Of a stretch of 64,000 nt of DNA, positions 59,101 to 64,000 are shown piece after piece; within the stretch, counting starts at the first letter, position 1; each line of letters begins with the position of its first letter. Source of the stretch: Bin87 sp964347975 (lineage in GTDB: Bacteria; Chloroflexota; Dehalococcoidia; Lucifugimonadales; UBA3495); the NCBI GenBank assembly GCA_964347975.1, contig CAYGAY010000004.1:78446-142445 (forward strand), in the 5' to 3' direction. A program made the translations under genes and the position numbers. Under the pieces are notes generated by a model. That model made no database searches and was not told where the DNA came from. It saw only the letters and a program-made list of their open reading frames with translations.

Positions 59101-59186
59101 TCAAGCGGCGGGGTTGGCGCGTGGCTCTGATATTATCCAGTCACGCGCCGCGCCCTTTGGATGGATCAACACCCAGCGTCCAACGC

Positions 59187-59335
59187 CTCATGCGTACCCA
59201 CTTTGTCATTGCGAGGAGCGAAGCCCGACTTTTCACAAATCTGGCAATCTCGTTCCCGGAGCGACGACTGTTCCCCTAACGGGATTGCCGCGCTTCGCGC
59301 GCAATGACCGGTTGCGCAAAGTGGGTACGCGTGAT
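59187..59335 (-). mobile_element. 149-bp MITE-like element, copy B (reverse orientation)
   Basis: The reverse complement of the element at 11897-12045 with about four base changes. The terminal inverted repeats are CTCATGCGTACCCACTTTG at 59187-59205 and CAAAGTGGGTACGCGTGA at the other end, the latter with one change. It occupies half of the 317-base gap between the decarboxylase-family gene and pdxS. There is no ORF of its own. Confidence 0.85.
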
Positions 59336-59417
59336 CCTCCAACGCTGATTGATTAGCCATGGGACGCGGGCTATAATGAAGCTGATCACTTTTGGAAAAT
59401 ATGGGGGAGGCGCTCCG

Positions 59418-60311
59418 ATGGTTGCAGAAATCCTAACCGGCACATTTACGGTGAAATCAGGCCATGCCCAGATGCTGAAGGGCGGCGTCATTATGGACGT
59501 TGTCACGGCGGAGCAGGCCCGCATCGCGCAGGAAGCCGGCGCCGTGGCGGTTATGGCGCTGGAACGGGTGCCGGCCGACATCCGCGCCGATGGCGGCGTG
59601 GCGCGCATGAGCGACCCTTCCATGATCTGCGAAATCATCGACGCGGTTTCTATTCCGGTGATGGCCAAGTGCCGCATCGGCCACTTCGTAGAAGCCCAAA
59701 TCCTCCAGGCTCTCGGCGTGGATTACGTTGACGAATCGGAAGTGCTGACGCCGGCGGACGAAATGCACCACGTCTGGAAACACGACTTCACGGTGCCCTT
59801 CGTGTGCGGGTGCCGGGACTTGGGAGAGGCCCTGCGTCGCGTCTCCGAAGGCGCGGCCATGATACGCACGAAGGGAGAAGCCGGCACCGGCGACGTAGTG
59901 GAAGCGGTGCGGCATATGCGGGCCGTCCAGGACGCCATTCGCAAGTTGCAGAACATGCCCGAGGACGAGTTGGTGGTGGAAGCCCGCGACCTCCGCGTCA
60001 GCCTTGATTTGCTCCAGCAGACCCGCGAGGAAGGTCGGATGCCCGTGGTCAATTTCGCTGCCGGCGGCGTTGCCACTCCTGCCGACGCGGCGCTGATGAT
60101 GCAGCTGGGCGCGGACGGCGTTTTTGTCGGCTCCGGCATCTTCAAGTCCGGAGACCCGGTGCGCCGGGGCCATGCCATCGTCCAGGCCGTAACCCATTAC
60201 AATGATCCACACATCCTGGCAGACGTTTCCAAGGACCTTGGTGAACCAATGGTGGGTCGCAGCGTGCGGGAGCTCACCGAGCAGGAACTGCTGGCCACCC
60301 GCAGCGTCTGA
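59418..60311 (+). CDS. pdxS: Pyridoxal 5'-phosphate synthase, lyase subunit
   Basis: A 297-residue PdxS (TIM barrel) that builds PLP from ribose 5-phosphate, glyceraldehyde 3-phosphate and ammonia from PdxT. VKSGHAQMLKGGVIMDVVTAEQARIAQEAGAVAVMALERVPADIR, PVMAKCRIGHFVEAQIL with the Schiff-base Lys84, IRTKGEAGTGDVVEAVRHMR and VNFAAGGVATPADAALMMQLGADGVFVGSGIF are the conserved blocks. The start at 59418 has GGGGAGG upstream; the frame runs open for 23 more codons. pdxT follows after 59 bases. Confidence 0.97.
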   Translation: MVAEILTGTFTVKSGHAQMLKGGVIMDVVTAEQARIAQEAGAVAVMALERVPADIRADGGVARMSDPSMICEIIDAVSIPVMAKCRIGHFVEAQILQALGVDYVDESEVLTPADEMHHVWKHDFTVPFVCGCRDLGEALRRVSEGAAMIRTKGEAGTGDVVEAVRHMRAVQDAIRKLQNMPEDELVVEARDLRVSLDLLQQTREEGRMPVVNFAAGGVATPADAALMMQLGADGVFVGSGIFKSGDPVRRGHAIVQAVTHYNDPHILADVSKDLGEPMVGRSVRELTEQELLATRSV

Positions 60312-60370
60312 CGCGGCCGGCGGAAATCAGCGCGCATCAACCCTACGCGCACATTGGGGTGGTTATTTAG

Positions 60371-60991
60371 TTGAACATCGGCGTTTTGGCGGTACAGGGC
60401 GACTTCGCGGAGCATTGCCACGTGCTGCGCAGTATCGGTGCCGCCGCTACCGAAGTAAGGCTGCCCGAACAACTGGACGGGCTTGATGGGTTGATTATTC
60501 CGGGCGGCGAAAGCACCACGCTGAGCCGCCTGATGTCTTTGTACGGACTGCGCCAACCCGTCGCGGAAATGGCTTCCAGCGGCAAAGCCGTGTGGGGTAC
60601 GTGCGCCGGTATGATCATGCTGGCCGCGGAGATCACCGAACAGGACCCCGTTCCCCTGGGTTTGATGGACGTGGGGGTTCAGCGCAATGCCTTTGGTCGC
60701 CAGGTGGACTCTTTTGAACAGGACTTGCTCATCAAAGGTCTTGGAGACGCCGCATATCATGCCATCTTTATCCGCGCGCCGGTCATCATCCGGGTTGGAC
60801 CAGACGTCGACGTTCTGGCCGCCCTGCCCGATGGACGGCCGGTGGCGGTGCAGCAAGACAATCTGATGGCGACGTCCTTTCACCCGGAATTGACCGCCGA
60901 CGCCCGCATCCATCGCTACTTTGTGGCGCTGGCCGGGGGGCCTCCCCTTGACGCCTCCGCTCCGCCCATTGAAGCTCCGCGGGTGCGGTAG
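60371..60991 (+). CDS. pdxT: Pyridoxal 5'-phosphate synthase, glutaminase subunit
   Basis: A 206-residue class I glutaminase that feeds ammonia to PdxS. MNIGVLAVQGDFAEHCHVL is the start; GGESTTLSRLM is the oxyanion region, Cys78 lies in VWGTCAGMIMLA, and the His-Glu pair is in TSFHPELTADARIHRYF. The start codon is TTG with GGGGTGG eight bases upstream. It forms an operon with pdxS, as in most bacteria of the deoxyxylulose-independent route. Confidence 0.96.
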   Translation: MNIGVLAVQGDFAEHCHVLRSIGAAATEVRLPEQLDGLDGLIIPGGESTTLSRLMSLYGLRQPVAEMASSGKAVWGTCAGMIMLAAEITEQDPVPLGLMDVGVQRNAFGRQVDSFEQDLLIKGLGDAAYHAIFIRAPVIIRVGPDVDVLAALPDGRPVAVQQDNLMATSFHPELTADARIHRYFVALAGGPPLDASAPPIEAPRVR

Positions 60992-61072
60992 CCCGCACCG
61001 CTGATTACGCCATAACGTCATTGCGACTCCGTCACCCCGGCCGGCGCCGGGATCAAATACAGGAGGCTGTAG

Positions 61073-62749
61073 TTGGTAACGGTCGAGCAACTGGCCCATG
61101 ATGAACTGGAACAGCTGCTGTCGGCGCTTCCACCCCAGGTGATCGGGAAGCTCCGCGAGCAGGAAGATCTGGACGACCTCCTGGAGATCATCCTCGATTT
61201 AGGTCGCCTGCCAGAGGCGCGCTTCTCCTACGGCGATGTGATGCTCGGCGACGAACCGGTGAGCCGCGAAGACCTGTCGCACGTAGTATCCGGCATCGGG
61301 GACTTCGGGGACGACAACCGGGCCGGCATGGAGCGCACCCTGCACCGGATTTCCGCCATCCGCAACCGTTCCGGCAGCGTCGTCGGGATCACCTGCCGGG
61401 TGGGACGCGCCGTATTCGGCACGATCAAGATGATTGAGGACCTGACTTACAGCGGACAGAACATCCTGTTGCTGGGTCGGCCCGGCGTGGGTAAGACCAC
61501 CATGCTGCGGGAGGTGGCGCGTGTCCTGGCGGACGAGGCGCAGAAGCGCGTGATAATCGTTGACACCTCCAACGAAATCGCCGGCGACGGCGACATACCG
61601 CATCCCGCAATTGGCCACTCCCGCCGAATGCAGGTGCCCACGCCCACCGAGCAGCATGGCGTGATGATCGAGGCGGTGGAAAACCATATGCCCCAGGTCA
61701 TCATCATCGATGAAATGGGCACCACCCAGGAGGCCGCCGCCGCCCGTACCATCGCCGAGCGCGGGGTGCAGCTGGTCGCCACCGCCCACGGCAACACTCT
61801 GGATAACCTGATCATGAACCCCACCCTGTCCGACCTGGTGGGCGGAGTGCAGACGGTGACCCTGGGCGACCAGGAAGCCCGATTCCGGGGGACGCAGAAA
61901 ACCGTGCTGGAGCGAAAAGCCCCGCCAACCTTCGACGTGGTGGTGGAAATCCAGGACTGGGATGAGGTGTACGTCCACGAAGATGTCGCCCAGGTGGTTG
62001 ACCAATGGCTGCGCGGTTATCCCGTTGAGCCGGAAGTGCGCCGCATGGACGCCGACGGCAACGTGTCCCGCACCGCGGCGCCCAGGCCCAGCGAGGTTGG
62101 ACAAACTCCCTGGTCCGCCAACGACATCCGGGGTCGAAAGGGACGGAAGCGTTCCGACGGGCCGGAGACGGAGTACGACCGCTATCCGCCCGAAGCCTTC
62201 CGGGACGATGCCGACGTCAATGGGTCGGCCCCTCGCCGGCTGGACGCTCGCATCTTCCTCTTCGGCGTCAGCCGCGACAAGGTGGAAACCGCCCTGGCGG
62301 AACGGGGAGCCAGTGCGGAGATAGTCGGCGAACTGCGCCGGGCCAGCCTGCTCCTCACCACGAAGAATCACTACCGCCGGGGAAGTCAGTTAGTACGGAT
62401 AGCCGAGAGCAACAATGTGCCGGTGTACGTGCTGCGCAAAAACACCGTTCCGCAAGTTTCCGAGTTCCTGACGTCGCTGGCGCGGGAGCAGGGCGTTGAC
62501 CTGCCTCTGCCGGACGGCCGCTCCAGTGGGAAAGGCCGCGACGAGGCGGATGCGGATACCGTCGCCGCCGCGCGCGCCGAGGTAGAGGCGGCGGCCCGCC
62601 GGGTCATGTCTGGGGAGTTCAGCGTTCAACTGGAACCCCAGCGGCCTTACATCCGCCGTTTGCAGCATATGTTGGCCGAACAGTTCAACTTGGCTTCCAC
62701 CAGCCGGGGTCGGGATCCTCAGCGCGGCGTGCTCGTTTACCTGCCCTGA
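61073..62749 (+). CDS. R3H domain AAA-type ATPase (Ycf45/SpoIIIAA-like)
   Basis: A 558-residue soluble ATPase. The N-terminal region leads to Walker A LLLGRPGVGKTTMLREVARVL (about residues 132-152) and Walker B PQVIIIDEMGT; TNEIAGDGDIPHPAIGHSRRMQVP is typical of the Ycf45 family. A long low-complexity linker joins a second nucleotide or nucleic-acid part, LDARIFLFGVSRDKVETALAERG, and a C-terminal R3H single-strand nucleic-acid binding domain (PYIRRLQHMLAEQFNLASTSRG). The start is TTG with AGGAGG upstream. Function in bacteria is not established. It lies between pdxT and tmk on the same strand. Confidence 0.85.
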   Translation: MVTVEQLAHDELEQLLSALPPQVIGKLREQEDLDDLLEIILDLGRLPEARFSYGDVMLGDEPVSREDLSHVVSGIGDFGDDNRAGMERTLHRISAIRNRSGSVVGITCRVGRAVFGTIKMIEDLTYSGQNILLLGRPGVGKTTMLREVARVLADEAQKRVIIVDTSNEIAGDGDIPHPAIGHSRRMQVPTPTEQHGVMIEAVENHMPQVIIIDEMGTTQEAAAARTIAERGVQLVATAHGNTLDNLIMNPTLSDLVGGVQTVTLGDQEARFRGTQKTVLERKAPPTFDVVVEIQDWDEVYVHEDVAQVVDQWLRGYPVEPEVRRMDADGNVSRTAAPRPSEVGQTPWSANDIRGRKGRKRSDGPETEYDRYPPEAFRDDADVNGSAPRRLDARIFLFGVSRDKVETALAERGASAEIVGELRRASLLLTTKNHYRRGSQLVRIAESNNVPVYVLRKNTVPQVSEFLTSLAREQGVDLPLPDGRSSGKGRDEADADTVAAARAEVEAAARRVMSGEFSVQLEPQRPYIRRLQHMLAEQFNLASTSRGRDPQRGVLVYLP

Positions 62750-62847
62750 ACGCTTTGCCATAAATACGGGGCCGCCCGACGCATAAATCCCGCTCCGCAT
62801 CTGCTACCCTGAACCTGTTACATTGACAGGCGACCGGGGGATCAGCG

Positions 62848-63513
62848 ATGTCGGGCGTGTTCATAGCGTTTGAGGGTGGCGAGGGCGCGGGCAAGTCCAC
62901 GCAGGCCAGCTTACTGTGCGATGCGCTGCGCCGAAATGACTGTCGCACAGTGCTGGTGCATGAGCCGGGATCCACCACTCTGGGCGACTATTTGCGACGG
63001 TATCTGATTGGCGATAAACCTGCTTCGCCGTTGGCGGAAGTGCTCCTGTTTGAGGCATCTCGAGCTCAACTGATGGCGGAACGCATTCGCCCGGAAATGG
63101 CGGCCGGAGCGGTTATCATTGCCGACCGTTTCGCCGGTTCCACGATTGCCTATCAGGGATATGGACGCGGCGTTGATCTGGAGCGGATTGCCTGGCTGAA
63201 CGATTTTGCCACCGGCGGTTGTTACCCTGACCTGACCATACTGCTGGATGTTGACCCGGCGGTGGGATTGGAGCGGGTCCACAGCCGCCATGTGCAACTT
63301 ACGTTGCCTATTGGCGACGCGCCGGACCGTTTCGAGGACGAAATATTGTCCTTCCATGACACGGTGCGCCGGGGATTTCTCAAACAGATCGACGCCAGCC
63401 CGAGCCGCTGGCGCCGCGTCAACGGCAATAGGCCGATAGATGACGTAGCCGACCAGGTTTGGGCAGCGGTGAGCCCGTTGCTTATCGAACGGGACCTGCT
63501 TCGGATGACATGA
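62848..63513 (+). CDS. tmk: Thymidylate kinase
   Basis: A 221-residue dTMP kinase, which makes dTDP for DNA synthesis. The P-loop FEGGEGAGKSTQ is at residues 8-19; VHEPGSTTLGDYLRRYLIG is the DR-like substrate segment, in which the usual TREPG Arg is replaced by His; DRFAGSTIAYQGYGRG holds the conserved Asp-Arg. The LID region is short. Length is normal. It ends just before a palindrome and a convergent SelW-like gene. Confidence 0.94.
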   Translation: MSGVFIAFEGGEGAGKSTQASLLCDALRRNDCRTVLVHEPGSTTLGDYLRRYLIGDKPASPLAEVLLFEASRAQLMAERIRPEMAAGAVIIADRFAGSTIAYQGYGRGVDLERIAWLNDFATGGCYPDLTILLDVDPAVGLERVHSRHVQLTLPIGDAPDRFEDEILSFHDTVRRGFLKQIDASPSRWRRVNGNRPIDDVADQVWAAVSPLLIERDLLRMT

Positions 63514-63516
63514 GAA

Positions 63517-63545
63517 ACCGCCGCCCTTGGCAAGAGGGCGGCGGT
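63517..63545. terminator. Bidirectional terminator-like palindrome between tmk and the SelW-like gene
   Basis: A perfect 11-bp stem, ACCGCCGCCCT with AGGGCGGCGGT around a 7-base loop. On the minus strand TTTCTC follows it; on the plus strand only AAATCTTT. It lies in the convergent gap. Confidence 0.6.
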
Positions 63546-63569
63546 CAAATCTTTCCGGTAAGCGCCGAG

Positions 63570-63857
63570 CTAGTTGTCGGCAGCGACTGCCAGGTCAACC
63601 TGGGCGATCTTGGCCGAGATGGCTTCCTTCATCTTGCGGACCCGACCCAGATCGGGGTAGATGTTGCCCTCGGCCTTCTTGTCGAAGATCTTTTCGCCGT
63701 CGACGAAAACTTCCATGATGCCCTGGCCCCGCGGCGAAATGGTAATCGAAGCGTCGCCGCCATAGGCCCGGAAAAACTCGTTCGCCATCCACGTGGCGGT
63801 AGCGTGGTGCTGTCAAGGCACACAATAGGTGATCTCAATCTGAACTTTGCCTTCCAT
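63570..63857 (-). CDS. SelW-like (Rdx family) selenoprotein with CVPU motif (Sec15)
   Basis: A short calling would start at an internal ATG and give 72 residues. The frame continues upstream through a single TGA (63813-63815) to an ATG at 63857 with a perfect GGAGG. Reading the TGA as selenocysteine gives a 95-residue protein that starts MEGKVQIEITYCVP-Sec-QHHATATW, the CxxU redox site of the SelW/SelT/Rdx thioredoxin-like family, then GDASITISPRGQGIMEVFVDGEKIFDKKAEGNIYP as the second half of the fold. Cys12 and Sec15 form the redox pair. A SECIS-like hairpin follows. Such proteins reduce disulfides or bind thiols; the partner is unknown. A -35/-10 pair lies upstream. Confidence 0.88.
63783..63798 (-). 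promoter_or_regulatory. Candidate bacterial SECIS hairpin of the SelW-like gene
   Basis: In gene sense, CGCCA and TGGCG form a perfect 5-bp stem around the loop CGUGGA, which begins 20 bases after the UGA. A G at the second loop position, GU in the loop and the spacing all fit bacterial SECIS rules, and resemble the element at 6253-6269. Confidence 0.5.
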
Positions 63858-63902
63858 TGTTTCCTCCGGTCGGGAGATGTTTATAGGCGCTTGCCTTTGC
63901 GC

Positions 63903-63931
63903 ATTTTATCACAAAGTTAGACCGGTTCCAA
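63903..63931 (-). promoter_or_regulatory. Putative promoter of the SelW-like gene
   Basis: On the minus strand TTGGAA (63926-63931) and TAAAAT (63903-63908) are 17 bases apart, leaving a leader of about 40 bases before the ATG at 63857. Confidence 0.5.
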
Positions 63932-64000
63932 CCGTGCCGCATCTAGGGTATTCCCAACACGCGCTGGTTATGTAAAATCTACCCCTGATACCAGCGTTGC

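Overview
The window is about 60% GC and reads as a chromosomal contig from an uncultured heterotrophic bacterium. The mix is most like Chloroflexota, in particular the SAR202/Dehalococcoidia side: F420/FMN luciferase-like oxidoreductases, CoxLMS-type molybdenum hydroxylase, family-5 peptide ABC transporters with long Ala/Pro/Gln-rich lipoprotein linkers, TTC38-like TPR protein, Uma2 array, PdxST, and many short palindromic intergenic repeats. That placement is an inference from gene content; there is no rRNA or tRNA gene in the window.

Layout. 1-3.7 kb: end of a luciferase-like oxidoreductase, a two-domain VOC protein, a PuuE-like deacetylase and a PD-(D/E)XK-type protein. 3.7-6.6 kb: two AbrB-type antitoxins, a PIN toxin whose C-terminus has been overwritten by a 320-bp duplication, the donor gene of that duplication, and a UGSC-family gene with an in-frame UGA read as selenocysteine. 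6.7-10.5 kb: polyamine genes speD-speE, a two-gene hypothetical cassette, a thioesterase and trmD. 10.5-16.6 kb: amidohydrolase, SAM-hydroxide adenosyltransferase, secG, gatB, a small conserved-looking protein and an MFS carrier. 16.7-22.8 kb: a three-subunit molybdenum hydroxylase and a 705-residue DapA-MfnB-TusA-like fusion. 23-30.6 kb: MFS carrier, mutM, ileS (with a 39-residue in-frame insertion), thiD, a GYD protein and a second luciferase-like oxidoreductase. 30.9-41.5 kb: a peptide-type ABC transporter operon with two complete substrate-binding/permease modules feeding one ATPase pair. 41.5-48.4 kb: alpha/beta hydrolase, cytochrome P450, a PEP-carboxykinase-like P-loop protein and malate synthase. 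48.4-52.9 kb: five tandem Uma2 nuclease paralogues followed by a free-standing 5'-3' exonuclease. 52.9-59.1 kb: TPR protein, cysteine desulfurase, C1B peptidase, gentisate-dioxygenase-like cupin, carboxymuconolactone-decarboxylase family protein. 59.4-63.9 kb: pdxS-pdxT, an R3H/AAA ATPase, tmk, and a SelW-like gene with a CVPU selenocysteine motif.

The main themes are: (i) selenocysteine use, seen independently in two genes at opposite ends of the window, each with a bacterial-SECIS-like hairpin just after the UGA; (ii) an unusual fusion tying a DapA-family aldolase/lyase to the furan-forming step of methanofuran synthesis and a TusA-like domain; (iii) duplication-driven change: the Uma2 array, the doubled ABC module, the duplication that made a chimeric PIN gene, a pair of 149-bp MITE-like elements with perfect or near-perfect terminal inverted repeats, and smaller palindromes. 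No CRISPR array, rRNA, tRNA, prophage or transposase gene was recognised.
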